From contig NC_059075.1 of the NCBI RefSeq assembly GCF_020497125.1, forward strand, positions 36,244,003-36,308,002: DNA of 64,000 bases, read 5' to 3'. The DNA comes from Mauremys mutica. Taxonomy: Eukaryota; Chordata; Testudines; Geoemydidae. A program made the position numbers and the translations under genes. Positions 12,149 through 23,414 of this stretch are shown piece after piece; positions within the stretch are counted from its first letter, which is position 1; each line of letters starts with the position of its first letter. Below the pieces are notes generated by a model, which had not been told where the DNA came from, ran no database searches, and worked only from the letters and a program-made list of their open reading frames with translations.

Positions 12149-12559
12149 TCCCGCAGACTGAAAAGGAAGACAGAGCGCGCAATACAAAAACCGTTGAAAG
12201 ATGGTGCCAAATGTGGATGAAAGCCCAGGGATTGCTGGGGTGCGAAGCGATGCATCACAGGGCACTGGGACAAGACCCAGGATGTCCCTCATTCCCCCTC
12301 CCCATTCCTACAAGCCACAACGCCAGAATGGGAAGAGGTGCTCTGTAGGATAGCTGCCCATAATGCACCACTCCCAATGCCGCTGCAAGTGCCACAAATG
12401 TGGCCATGCCACTGCACTTGCAGGTGACAGTGTGAACACACGGCAGCGCTTTCCCTGCTGCGGTCTCTGAGGGCTGGTTTAACTCCCGGTGCACTACATC
12501 TGCAAGTGTAGCCATGCCATAATTCCCTTAGGCCTGTTGAAAACCCTAGCCATAATGGT

Positions 12560-12925
12560 TAGCCTGTGTGACTGACTGTGTTGTTGTTTAGAGGCTGGCA
12601 GACTACTATTACGCAGTTTCCTTTCGGTAGGGGCTTGTGTTTCAGAGACTCAAAGTCTTTGATTCTACACTTGATGCTGCATGTTTGCAGTTTAGCTGGC
12701 AACTGTATTGTTTTTACCTATGGTTTTCCTACAATATCACTTCTAGCAAGCTAATCAGGGAGAGAGCTGGTCAGATCCCCAAGAAAAACACCAGATGTTC
12801 AAAATCCTGTAGGTGTCACCACTCTGTTTAAGTCAATAGTGAACCAGTGCCCTCAGAATCAACCACACAACTTGCAGGCAAGTAACCTGTAACAAACCAA
12901 TTGTCTCTGGGGCATCAAATTTTGA
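12560..12925. other. Unassigned DNA
   Basis: No gene or clear repeat was recognised. Confidence 0.4.
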
Positions 12926-12929
12926 TCCA

Positions 12930-13235
12930 TACCACTATTATTATTTGTATTACAGTAGTGTCTAGAGGCCTCAACCCAGATAGAGCTTATTAAATGCTGT
13001 ACGTACACATAAGAGACAGCCTATGCTCCAAAGAGTTTCCAATTTAAGTAGAGAAGACAAAAAAAAGGGTAAGAAACAAGTAGCCCAAATGGGAAATGGC
13101 AGCATCAAAAAGTTAAATTACTTGCCTAAGGTGGAAGTAGTGAGTGATAGAGATGTGATTTGAACCCAGACCCCTGCGCCTGGTACTGCCTAAAGCCTAA
13201 GCCACAAGACCATCCTACCTCTTTAGTCTCAAGAG
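12930..13235 (-). repeat. MIR-like (CORE-SINE) element, near full length
   Basis: Plus-strand order: 'ttattatttgtattacagtag', 'tgtctagaggcc', 'gctccaaagagtttccaattt', 'aaattacttgcctaagg', then 'gatttgaacccagacccctg'. Reversed, this is a tRNA-related head with a GGGTTCAAATC box B, a core, and a tail ending in ATAATA repeats. The same tail recurs at 18165-18300 and, in the other orientation, at 41570-41692. Confidence 0.65.
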
Positions 13236-14344
13236 CCCCACTTAAGATAAACATAAACCTCCAGTAGCCTGGGCTCTCTACAAATGGACATCAGAAATAT
13301 AAATAATCTCTATCTCACAGAGATCCAAGTTGTCTTGTGATCCAACCAAGGAATGGTGGGTACCTAAAAAACATATTAGTCAATATCTGGAACAATCATA
13401 GATGTAAAACAGATAAAGATCCTTTCTGGAACATAAAAAGCTAAAAGTTCAAGGTGAGTAATGATGATGGACTCTATCGATCCGATTAGCAAACAAATCC
13501 CTAAACAAATATTCTTTGTTCTTGGGAGGCAAAATTCCCAGTACACTCAGCATCTGAGAATTTGTTAATTTATTATATGTGAGGCAAGGTCACTGGATGC
13601 TTTCCCCACAATCAATAACATTAGACAATATATTAATTCCTGGCCTCTGTAAGAGCCTTGCAATCAGTAACATGGTTCGGGGGCGGGGGGCAATGGATGA
13701 CTGGGAAGAGCCAAAATAAAATATAGAAAAAAATATTTCTAGATCACTTGTTTGAATCCAGGCCAAGTTGTTAGTGATCAAAAGTTATTATAATCTGGAG
13801 CCCAATTTTCAAGCTTGAGTGTCTTGAGTTAAGTATCTATATCTCTATCTATCTCTATCTATCTATCTATATTTAGTCATCTAAGTGCTGATTTAACAAA
13901 CTACATTTACATTTAATCCCTAAATCAAAACTTAGGTTCCCTAATATGGATGTTAGTGACTAACTTTAGGCATCTATGCAGAAAAACTGGGCCTCTGTGA
14001 CTACCTGGTAGCTAGTGTAACATATATTTAGTGATATAAATCCAGTAATAAGCGTAGAGGTGACCCCTATAGTCCCACACACAAAAAAGAAGGACTGGCT
14101 GGACCATGGAGACTGAACAACTTAGTTTTCACCTCTAATGGGACTGTCCCTTCTGGTAAGGGTTGAGGCATATTAGCAGGACAGCTTGCACAGTTATTGT
14201 CTTCCTGCTGTGTGATGAAATGGCACTTTTGATAAGCATTAAATTAGATTTTCTGGTAACCAGTGGTGATGAGCAATGCACCCAACTGTCCTCTGAGGCT
14301 TCTTAAAACAATAGTCTTTAGTATTCCAACTTTTTATGAACCAT
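13236..14344. other. Unassigned DNA with a TATC microsatellite
   Basis: Apart from the microsatellite at 13833-13871 and possible foldback-repeat wording near 13800 and 13960 ('aaaaactgggcctc'), nothing is recognised. Confidence 0.4.
13833..13871. repeat. Microsatellite (TATC)n, imperfect
   Basis: Alternating tatctatctc/tatctatc units over about 39 bp. Confidence 0.85.
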
Positions 14345-14481
14345 GAATCATCACTTGATGATTACCTGTTCTGTTCATTCCCTCTGGGGAACCTGGCTCT
14401 GGCCACTGTCGGCAGACAGGATACTGGGCTAGATGGACCTTTGGTCTGACCGATTAGGGACATTCTTATGTTCTTATGACG
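14345..14481 (+). repeat. CR1 LINE 3' end
   Basis: It matches the 3' untranslated end at 23600-23731: 'attccctctgggg', 'ggccactgtcggcagacagg', 'atactgggctagatggacc', then a terminal 'cattcttatgttcttatga'. This terminal octamer-like pattern is typical of CR1. It is 5'-truncated. Confidence 0.8.
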
Positions 14482-17194
14482 ATATTTGGAGAGAAAAATC
14501 ATTTCAAAATAATGTTCGCTGCCTCTGTGTAGTGCAGTCTATTGTTTTAAAAAAAAGCCAGCATAGAACTCAATTCTGCAATCCTGAAACACTGACCTGG
14601 ACGTAGCATAGCTGGCTAAAAGATTTAATCACTAAACCCTTGCTTGGTACTACAACTGCGATTATTTTATTTATACAAAGAGCAAAAGAAATTTACTGGT
14701 AGAAAAGTACATTTCATTGAGATTCATTCATTTTTGATTGGTCCTTTAACCTGTGTGAATGTAGATCACTAGACTCTCTAAGGACAGCTATTGCCCCATT
14801 TATATGGGTGCAAAAAGCCACCCAAAGCATCAGAACCACCTCCTTCTTACTGCACAGTGGCAGGCAGGTCCTGGAGACACACAGGGGACTTCACCTCTTG
14901 CATACTAACAGCAGTCTCTGGTGGGACACACAGTTTGGGGACAGGCTGGTCAAGAAAAGTGGTAGGGGAATAGTACAATGGCTGTTCCTCCACACAGATC
15001 CACTGACTAAAGTCCTCACCCAAGGAAATATGGATGAGACCCAAAGGTCACCCAGTCAATCCCCGTATGAGACAAGATCGTTTTCCATCTTCCAAATGAC
15101 AAGTACCAAACTTCTACCACTTCCCTTTGGATGTGATGGGGGAGGGGTTGTTTCTTGGTTGGTTTTTTTGTTTTGTCCTTCGTAAAATCTACAGATGGAC
15201 CGAAACCACAAAAGTTAGATCTGTTTTATGAATTAAAATAATAAAATAAAATAATAATAATAAAAACAGTGTTTCATTTTCTCAGCAACCCAATCTAATT
15301 ATTACCAGCAGGTTCAGTTGGCAAATTCGATATTTTCCCCCTGAGTTTGTAAGTGAAAGACTTCAGTCTCCTATGTATTTTCCTTTCCGCCAATGCTGTC
15401 AAAGTGTTCCATGCCAGCTACTCCTACCACCTTCTTTTCCCTTTTATAAGGTTTGATTTGCCATTAAAATAAATACATACTATATGCATTGCCATAAAAG
15501 CTCACACTTCTGCATTTGTTTCCCCCTTTGTTAGCAGTCCATAGTAGCCACATGTTCACAGCATGGATTGTCTGGCAGGAGCACCCTTCATTTAATTTCC
15601 TAGCACAGACCTTACAATGGTGACAGACTCAGGCTAGCCAAATGCATTTTTCCTTCTATAATTGCTCAAAATGTTTTCATAAAGCCTTTGACTTTTTACA
15701 AACAAGGGAGTGATCACCAGAGACTTGTCCAGACACATGAAGGATTGATGGTCAGCAGGTCTGAGGAGGTCAACGAACATTATTGAGAAGGCAGGAGCTT
15801 GCATGTCAAGAAACAAACATATATTTTAGGTTGTTTTTTTTTTAAAAAAAAGTGTTGTTCAATCATTGTATTAATGTGATTTTTTCTAATTCTTAAAGGT
15901 CCCAAAAATAAGAAAGATCTGCCGCTTGAAAGAGACTCAAATGTCAAAAGCTTAAGGGGTCACTGGCTTAGTACTGGCAGCAGAATGATGGAGGGTGCAC
16001 ACTAAGGGTGGGGAATTTGCACAGTATAGACATATTTTGCCCACTTTTTGGCAGCTGTCAATGCTAAAGAAAAAAGAATTTAAATGACATTGATTTTAGC
16101 CTTCAGTGCTCAGAACTGAGAATAGGAATAATAATACTCTACACTTCCCCACTGAACAATTTTTGGGAAAATAACTAAGGGGAAACACACAGTTTCCCTA
16201 CTCCCCACACCATTTATGAGAGGGGACGATCACCCAGAGATATACACAGTAGTGTCACTGTTCCACTAGCATGTTGTCACCAAGTTAATTTAGCAAAACA
16301 TCCTGGAGTGGAATAATTTTAGTCCTATAGGTGGAGGGGGACCTACCAGGTGTGTGAGTGCTGTTGCTTATCTGACCTTAATCTAACAGAGAAGATAGAT
16401 GGAAGCCTGCAAAACATTAATGCCAAAGATGCAGTTTTTCACCTCAGCCCCGCTGATGTTTCAGTTTTCAAGTCTTTTGATGCAGGATGCCATTTGTCTG
16501 GCATGCAGTTGCCTCATGCAGCCTTTTGTACAATGAAGCTATGTGAAACTTCTGGGATCAAGATAAATGTTTTTGGTAGCTGGGAGGGGACACAACGTAA
16601 AAAATATATATATTTCCCCAAACTGGAAAGCAATTAAGAGGAATCTTGGTCCTCTATTCCAATGACAGGATTATCAATGATGATTTCTTTAGTCATGAAA
16701 ATTAAGGACTACATTGTAACAATACAATCTGCTCTCAGTATGGAGCGGTGTTCCAGGTACAGCGTGGCCCCACGCCCCATTTCCTGGAAACCCAATAGAT
16801 ACTCTGAGAATTAGTCTGGTCTCTGCTTGCTCCAGGTTTAAAGTGCTAACCCATTACCAGGCACAGATGACTTCTCCCTCCTCACAGCCTCAGCTGTGCA
16901 GTTCAGTGTGTTTTGTGGGGGGGACGATCGAGTCAAGGCTCCACAGATTTCCCCCCTCTCAAATTCCACTGCCCTGTGCTTCCCTCACTCATGCTGAGAC
17001 CATGTAGAGAAGTAAAGAGGCAGCTGAAACCCCTTTCTCCCCTGCTTGAGAACATACAAGCAACGATCTTGCCCTGAGTTTGCAGTTCAATCTCTCCTAG
17101 GTTTTCTGCTCGCATGTTACACAATCCTGGGTATATTTATTTCCATGGAGTTAAAAAAATACATACAGTGAGCACTTTGTCTTTAATAGAAAAC
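14482..17194. other. Long unassigned stretch
   Basis: About 2.7 kb without a supported gene. It contains an A/T microsatellite (15233-15266). The 125-codon frame at 14808-15185 ends in T-rich DNA and has no motif I recognise. Confidence 0.4.
15233..15266. repeat. AT-rich microsatellite (AATAA/AAT)n
   Basis: Imperfect run of aataaaataa and aataataat units. Confidence 0.8.
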
Positions 17195-17290
17195 TTTGGA
17201 CCAGATTCTGACCTCAATTACACTGGCATAAACCCACAGTAACCCCATTGATTTGAGAGGAATTACTCTGGATTGAAAAGGCATAGCACG
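17195..17290. repeat. Degenerate foldback (MITE-like) repeat
   Basis: It starts 'ggaccagattctgacctc' and has near its end 'gggtcagaata', roughly inverted. The inside has 'ttacactggcataaac' and 'gaattactctgg', related to the clearer copy at 18022-18116. Confidence 0.45.
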
Positions 17291-18021
17291 GGTCAGAATA
17301 TAGCCATATGAATCTAGCAAAAAAACTGCAGAGCTTTCACATACAATCGGCAGGTGGGATTTCCAAATGGCTTTTTCTTTTTAATTGCACACTTAAAATA
17401 TCAATTATTCATGCCCTAATCCAGTTTATGACATTATCTGGAGGATACAAATCACTCTTTCATAGATTTCCTTCATTTCATTCAAAGCCTTGAGCAGTTT
17501 TAGCTTCTACTTAGGTTTTTTGTCCTTTGTGACTTCAAAATGTAAGAGGCAGGCAAATTTTTTTTTAATTATTTTTAAATTTTTTTAGTTTTGTTTCTAA
17601 CATTAAAATGACACAAGTCTTAGTGGGGGAAAAAAAGATGTAAGTGCCACTATGTTTAAGTAGCCACGCTCCAAACACAGACATTCCTTCCAGCCATGAG
17701 GCAGTCACTAGGGCAACTTCACATTATGGCACAGCCAGTGACATGTTCCCTATAGTTATTAACAGGGCAGATATTTTCTTCAATGTACTTCAGTATTGAT
17801 GGTTCTGATTCAAAAACCTGTCCCCCTCTGGAAGAAAAAGTGCTTTTAAAGGTTTACTCTGTTATATGTGGCTACGTAATCATGTGACATTCAGATTCTC
17901 GTTTCTATGTACTGCACCTTTACATCTAAGGAGTCTTGCTGCTTCTCAACTATTCAGCAGAAATAAGAGGGATCTCAGAGAAAGAGAATGACTCTGCTCT
18001 TTCAATCTCTCTCTCATAGAC
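17291..18021. other. Unassigned DNA
   Basis: No gene or clear repeat was recognised. Confidence 0.4.
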
Positions 18022-18116
18022 ACTTTGGACCAAATTCACTACTGGTATAAATTGGCCCTGCTCCACTGAAGTAAAATGAGCTGTTATACTTTACACCAAG
18101 AGAGAATTTGGCCCAT
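18022..18116. repeat. Short foldback (MITE-like) element
   Basis: The unit of about 95 bp has inverted ends: 'ggaccaaattcact' with 'tggtataaatt' on the left, and 'tttacacca' with 'agaatttggccc' on the right. Degenerate relatives are visible near 17195, 29860 and 48612. Confidence 0.55.
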
Positions 18117-18164
18117 TATTTTATTCTTTTTGTTTGCTGTGCTCCATTATCTAAAACAAAAATA

Positions 18165-18300
18165 GTCTATTATTATTTATTTATGATTACAGTAAGATTC
18201 AAAAGCCCCAAATCAGGGCTCATATCCCACTGTGCTAGACCCTGCACAAACACATAGTAAGATACAGTCCGAGCCCAAAGATTTTACAAAGAAAGAGGAA
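18165..18300 (-). repeat. MIR-like SINE tail
   Basis: It shares 'ttattatttatttatgattacagta', 'gtgctagaccctgcacaaac' and 'catagtaagatacagtcc' wording with the tail of 12930-13235 (same orientation). Confidence 0.55.
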
Positions 18301-18769
18301 AGAAGGGGGAGAAGCATATAACAAGGTGTTCAGGGGGGATGATAGCCACACCTATGCTTTTTAGTTTCAATACTTTTATTTATTTTCACCCCAAGGAAAG
18401 TAACATATTTTACGAATGGTGGGAGATAATCAAAATACATATTTGTATATACACATTTGTTACATGCACATATTGGACTGCATTATTGATTTAAATACCA
18501 TGCTTATACAAACTCCACATCAAAGTGAACCTATTCACAACTTGGGTCCACACTGATGTACATAGGTGATAAAAGTAAAAATTGACCAAAGCACCAAAAC
18601 TTGTTCCCTATAACTCCGATACATAGCACTTGATCAGGAGACTAAGCAGATTAAAAACCTCCACTGTGGTTTCCCACCCACTGGTGTCCCAATCCTTTCT
18701 CAATGTCCATTGGAAAAGCTGGACATTCACCAAAAAAACCCAAAATCAAAATAAAAAACACAGACACGT
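18301..18769. other. Unassigned DNA
   Basis: No gene or clear repeat was recognised. Confidence 0.4.
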
Positions 18770-19251
18770 CATGTTGTGATGGTTCTCGGGGTATCCAGGA
18801 CTGTGAGTCACTTTCTTAACCTCCTGGCTCCAGCAAGAGGAACACTTTTTGGTGTTTAACTGAGTGTCCACTGCCTGATATCATCAGCCTGTTAGCCACT
18901 CAAAAACTCTCTTCTGAGCTATCTCAGCCCCTATTTTGCCATGCAGATTAACAATAGATGTACCCCAGTCCCCTGAGTCCTTTTAAAGCATTCCCTGTAG
19001 TCTCCAGTGCCCTTATCCACTGAACACTCACAGAAATGCCGGTCAACTGTCTCAAAGGAACGATGCTTCTGTGATTCAACTCAGGATCAGTTTCTTATAT
19101 AATATCACAACACGGAGATATACTTATAGTGAAAAGAGTGATAAGTTTATTATCAAAGATTTGAGATTCAAGAGAAAGTGAATAAAGATAATGGAAACAA
19201 AAGGCTTACATATCAAACAAAATCATAACATGATTTCTAGAGTCTAAACTT

Positions 19252-20144
19252 GGAGTCATCACATACAGTCCCCAGCTCAAACCCCTCCAACGCATCATCA
19301 GGGATCTACAACCCATCCTGGACAATGATCCCACACTTTCACAGGCCTTGGGTGGCAGGTCAGTCCTCGCCCACAGACAACCTGCCAACCTGAAGCATAT
19401 TCTCACCAACAACTGCACACCGCACCATAGTAACTCTAGCTCAGGAACCAACCCATGCAACAAACCTCGATGCCAACTCTGCCCACATATCTACACCAGC
19501 AACACCATCACAGGACCTAACCAGGTCAGCCACACCATCACCGGTTCATTCACCTGCACGTCCACCAATGTAATATATGCCATCATATGCCAGCAATGCC
19601 CCTCTGCTATGTACATCGGCCAAACTGGACAGTCTCTAAGGAAAAGGATAAATGGACACAAATCAGATATTAGGAATGGCAATATACAAAAACCTGTAGG
19701 AGAACACTTCAACCTCCCTGGCCACACAATAGCAGATTTTAAGGTGGCCATCCTACAGCAAAAAAACTTTAGGACCAGACTTCAAAGAGAAACTGCTGAG
19801 CTCCAGTTCATCTGCAAATTTAACACCATCAGCTCAGGACTAAACAAAGACTGTGAATGGCTTGCCAATTACAGAACCAGTTTCTCCTCCCTTGGTTTTC
19901 ACACCTCAGCTGCTGGAACAGGGCCTCATCCTCCCTGATTGATCTAACCTTGTTATCTCTAGCTTGCTTCTTGCTTGCTTATATATACACACCTGCCCCT
20001 GGAAATTTCCACTGCTTGCATCCGAAGAAGTGGGTATTCACCCACGAAAGCTCATGCTGCAAAACGTCTGTTAGTCTATAAGGTGCCACAGGACTCTTTG
20101 CTGCTTCTACAGAACCAGACTAACACAGCTATCCCTCTGATACT
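19252..20144 (+). mobile_element. Penelope-like retroelement, 5'-truncated
   Basis: It contains the C-terminal GIY-YIG endonuclease region (19255-19938) and the full 3' tail. The tail has a GTGGGT/ACCCAC hairpin at 20030-20045, the block 'cgtctgttagtctataagg', and a 'cagactaacacagctat' terminus ending near 20144. The reverse transcriptase part is missing. A short direct match ACTTG (19248-19252 and 20142-20146) may be the target duplication. Tails of this family at 1437-1640, 36356-36483 and 43892-44107 are identified by comparison with this copy. Confidence 0.85.
19255..19938 (+). CDS. Penelope-like GIY-YIG endonuclease domain (C-terminal part of the polyprotein)
   Basis: This 228-codon stretch is open to a natural stop, but it lacks the upstream reverse transcriptase and its start. 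Penelope-like elements encode one protein in which a reverse transcriptase is followed by a GIY-YIG endonuclease that nicks the target DNA to prime reverse transcription. Visible here: the linker (VITYSPQLKPLQRIIRDLQP), a Cys-rich zinc-like motif before the nuclease (NPCNKPRCQLCPHI), then the nuclease with VIYAI, a Cys pair CQQC, MYIGQTGQSLRKRINGHKSD with the conserved Arg, and PVGEHF with the conserved Glu. It ends with a C-terminal helix (LQRETAELQFICKF). The absence of stops or frameshifts suggests a fairly recent insertion, younger than the LTR it sits in. It is not expected to be functional alone. Confidence 0.85.
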   Translation, partial: VITYSPQLKPLQRIIRDLQPILDNDPTLSQALGGRSVLAHRQPANLKHILTNNCTPHHSNSSSGTNPCNKPRCQLCPHIYTSNTITGPNQVSHTITGSFTCTSTNVIYAIICQQCPSAMYIGQTGQSLRKRINGHKSDIRNGNIQKPVGEHFNLPGHTIADFKVAILQQKNFRTRLQRETAELQFICKFNTISSGLNKDCEWLANYRTSFSSLGFHTSAAGTGPHPP

Positions 20145-20263
20145 TGAAAATATTGTTTGTAATTTTCCTGCATCCCTGCTTCTTTCCTGTTAGTTACACA
20201 TCCTCCTGGATGTGCAGCCATGGTTTTGGTTTACAATGCTTAATTTACATGCCAAACAGATAG

Positions 20264-21007
20264 TGTGACAAAGTTCTTCCTCTGCCTTCGTGGGTCCTGC
20301 TCTTATTGGCGGATTTGCTTGCCTCAGAGATTCATGGCAGCCCTCAGTTTGGCTACTTTGCTAGTGGCTCAAGCCTGCCATCCACTCAGCTAACCTCATC
20401 ACTGGCCAGCATGGGGGAAACTAGTGGGTCGGGAGCAGGCCAGATCCCTTTCCAATTTAGACCTTCCCTTCTGATGTTTCTCACAGACCAGGTCAACTCC
20501 TTCTGTGTCCGATCAGGAATTGGGGGATGGGGGGAACCCAGGCCCATCCTCTACACCAGGTTCCACCCCAGGGCCCTGTGGATAGCAGCTGTCTACAATG
20601 TTCCCTGTATCAGCTGCGTGACAGCTACAACTCCTTGGGCTACTTACCCATGGCCTTCCCCAGTACCTTCTTTATCCTCAGTGCAGGATCCTCCTCCTGA
20701 AGCCTGATCACGCTTGAACTCTTCACTCCTCCAGCAGCACCTTCTCACTCCCTGCTCCTTGCACACCTCCCTTATTAACTGATGGGAGGTCCTTTTTAAA
20801 CCAGGTGTCCTGCCATAATTGATTCTAGAAAGTTCTTAAATGGCTCCAGGTATCTTGATTAGCTTGTCTGTCTTAACTGATTCTAGCAGGTTCCTGTTTG
20901 CTCTAGGGCAGCCCCTGCTCTGGTCACTCAGGGAACAGAAAACTGTTCATCCAGTGGCCAGTATATTTGCCTTCTACCAGACTCCCCAGTGGTCTGGATC
21001 TGTCACA
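20264..21007. mobile_element. Solo LTR of a Ty3/gypsy-like or ERV element
   Basis: The 744 bp unit has perfect 7 bp inverted ends (TGTGACA at 20264, TGTCACA ending at 21007). A 4 bp direct repeat, ATAG, flanks it (20260-20263 and 21008-21011). It contains no open pol or gag. A solo LTR arises when the two LTRs of an element recombine. It lies within the older LTR 18775-21281. The 133-codon frame at 20306-20707 lies wholly inside and has no protein features I recognise. Confidence 0.85.
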
Positions 21008-21286
21008 ATAGACAAATGAATAAACATCTCCTGTCAGTCAGAAAATCTGTTTGTCAATTCTGCCATGCTGCAAACATTAAAAGATGAATTCAATATGCAT
21101 CCATAACTCTTTATATAGTATCTGTACATACATTTCATAATGATAGTAATGATCAGAATGATCTTGGCTTTCAGTTAAGATGTCGGATGACATTCTTTGG
21201 TGAATGAGAATCTATATACCAAGATCAGGATATTCTTGTAATCCCCTTTGCCAGTTGGCATCGAGGGGTTCATAGGTCACACATGT

Positions 21287-22029
21287 ACATACATGGGAGA
21301 TTCTCAGTATAACAGAGATGCTGACTTTTCTAAACATACTTTGTTCTTTGCAGATGGAAAAGATAAAGCTTTTGACTACGAATTATTTCTATTTGGAAAG
21401 ATGCTAGAGACTTTCCTGGACTTTGGGCCCAAACTGATGCGAACATCCTCAGATTTTATCTGTCAAGTTCCTTGCATATAATGGTGACATAAAAATAATC
21501 ATCAATAATAATGTGCGAATGTTTGAACCAGGATTTAAACCTAGTACCTCAGACCATTTTTTTGGTATTGAATGTGGGTGGTGTTTGCACCCCAAGTGCA
21601 CTTTCCAAGATTATTTTCTATGTATTTTATTGTTTGAATTTTTTAATATTTTATGTTTATATTTTTGACTGGGTGGGCTATGGGGTTTTGTTTACAGGCT
21701 CTTTGACTTTTTTATTGTAACTTCATGTTTCATTATTTCTGTTAGGATGCCAACAAACCCTAAGGCATGGATGCTTATAAATTAAAATATATTATTATTA
21801 TTACTTCTATGATTACTAAAAATATTGTGTTAAGCCCCTTGGTTCATGAATGAAATGTACAGTTTTAGAAGAAAGGAAAGCAATCGTTTACATTATCACT
21901 AGAATGTAACAAAAATGCACAAGTCTTTTCATATATAACAACAAAAATAATAATACTTTGCACTCACATAGCTTAGCTGAGGAGCTGAGGAGCTCAAACA
22001 CTTTACAGTCATTGATTAATTAAACCATA
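21287..22029. other. Unassigned DNA
   Basis: No gene was recognised. It is AT-rich, with a T-rich stretch at 21600-21720. Confidence 0.4.
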
Positions 22030-22165
22030 CAATCCCTATGTTACAGATGGGATAGCCAAAACATATTCAGGTAAAGTGATTTGCCAAAGGTCTCAATGCA
22101 TCGTTGGCAGAGTCAGAACCCTAGAGTCCTGAATGTCTGTGTCTTGCTCAGTCCTCCAGAATAAG
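22030..22165 (-). repeat. MIR-like SINE
   Basis: 'gttacagatggga', 'gtaaagtgatttgccaaagg', 'ggcagagtcagaaccctag' in that order: the reverse complement of a MIR 5' half. Confidence 0.55.
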
Positions 22166-23414
22166 GTGAAGTAAACATTTTTAAATAATTTTAAATATTT
22201 TTCTCCAAAAAATACATTTTTTTCTTTTTTATAAAAGAAAACAAATATATATCTGAGCTGACCCCAATAAAAAATAATTGAAAATTAAAATAACCCTTAA
22301 AAATCTTAATTATGAACAGTCACAAAGGAAACTAGCATGTTTTTTGGAAGGAGATAGTGTATACTGTTCAAATGATAAAAACATTGGCTGAGTTGTCTCA
22401 TTAAGTTTGCCTAACATATATAATTATTATGATCGATACCACATGGTATTCAGAAATCAGTTCAGTCTTAAAAAATGTGGATTTTTTTCCAGTGGGTGGT
22501 TAGCTTTTATACGTGTGTGAAGTTTTGTATTCTTAACAGTATCCAGAACTATGTCTATGATACAGCTGGATTTTCTCTCTTAGGAGCCACATCCTCAGCT
22601 GGTATACATTGGTGTAGGTCCATTGCCTTCAACAGCACTATGAAAATTTACCCCAACTGGGGATCTGGGACCTTATATTAAAGAAAGCAGCAGTGGGTTG
22701 CCATTGACTTTGACCAGTACTCAGATCACCTTTGTTTTCCATTAATGTTTTGAGTGTGGATGAAGGATACCAGACTAAGATCCCTAGAATGAAATCCTGG
22801 CTCCATTATATCAGTGGGAATTTTGCCATTGACTTGAATGAGGCCAGGATTTCATCCCTGGAGACTGAAGTCCTCTGGTTAACGCTTAGTACATGTATAA
22901 AATGGTGTTCAGCATTGATTTCAAATTCCCTTTTGTTTTCCATTCATATTTTCAGTGTATTTAGAGTGTGGAAGAAGGACACTAGCCAAAGATGTATAGC
23001 ATGGGCAGCAGCAGTGCAAACTTCCCCTCCACCATCTTGCCAATAAATTCTGTACTAGATGGATCACATCTGTGAAAGAAAGAGGTTTTCCATCTCCACA
23101 TGCCTTATAACCTTTGTCACCACAATCTAAGCTGTTAGCAAAAGGTGTCATTTTCATGCCAATTTTTTTTTTGGACACCTATATGCTAGGAGCTGGATCA
23201 AACCCAGCCATTTCATTTCAGCCATCAGGTGGGAATGCTTTTGGGTCACTTCAACACAGGCTTGAATTGGTCATGACACACAGATGAAAGGCTCTTATCT
23301 CATTATCATTCTCTGAGCCATTTAGTCTAATTTGTACTGCACTTTGGGCAATGTCCTGTGCACTGTAGGAGCACGTAGAGACATTTCTCATGATATGGTC
23401 CATGCTTCACACAG
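22166..23414. other. Unassigned DNA
   Basis: No gene was recognised. Two paired motifs near 22780-22870 ('gaaatcctggctccatt' and 'gaggccaggatttcatcc') are inverted and probably mark another short foldback repeat. Confidence 0.4.

Larger units (their letters stand above)
8560..12519. mobile_element. PIF/Harbinger DNA transposon, structurally complete
   Basis: This is a 3,960 bp element. Its left end begins GGCCTTGGCTACACTTG, and the reverse complement of its right end begins TGGCATGGCTACACTTG, so the 17 bp terminal inverted repeats differ at two positions. It is flanked by a TAA direct repeat (8557-8559 and 12520-12522), matching the 3 bp TWA-type target preference of this superfamily. As in the family generally, it carries two genes: a Myb/SANT-like DNA-binding protein (+, 8776-10662) and a DDE transposase (-, 12148-10925). 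They are convergent and separated by about 260 bp. Both are disabled, so the copy cannot move on its own. Confidence 0.9.
8482..12551. repeat. Foldback (MITE-like) repeat hosting the Harbinger element
   Basis: Outside the Harbinger transposon, 8482-8559 and 12523-12551 join into one short element with inverted ends: GGCCAGGAATTTCAAAGGCT on the left, and GCCTGTTGAAAACCCTAGCC on the right as its imperfect reverse complement. Removing the transposon and one TAA restores a continuous repeat. Similar 'ttttcaaa...ttaggc' foldback units appear at 47054-47180. Confidence 0.6.
18775..21281 (-). mobile_element. ERV-type solo LTR, interrupted by two later insertions
   Basis: The outer ends are TGTGATGG at 18775 and GGTCACA ending at 21281. 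They are flanked by a perfect 5 bp direct repeat, CATGT (18770-18774 and 21282-21286). Removing the Penelope copy (19252-20144) and the inner solo LTR (20264-21007) leaves about 0.85 kb. Minus orientation is suggested by an AATAAA (plus strand TTTATT near 19147) and by similarity of 19140-19245 and 21100-21240 to the LTR at 39595-40375. No coding region remains. Confidence 0.8.

Noticed and set aside
19206..19751. Minus-strand frames across the Penelope copy
   Set aside because: They are antisense to the GIY-YIG coding frame, which carries the expected motifs.
20306..20707. 133-codon frame as a gene
   Set aside because: It lies fully inside a solo LTR with perfect ends and target duplication, and has no protein features.
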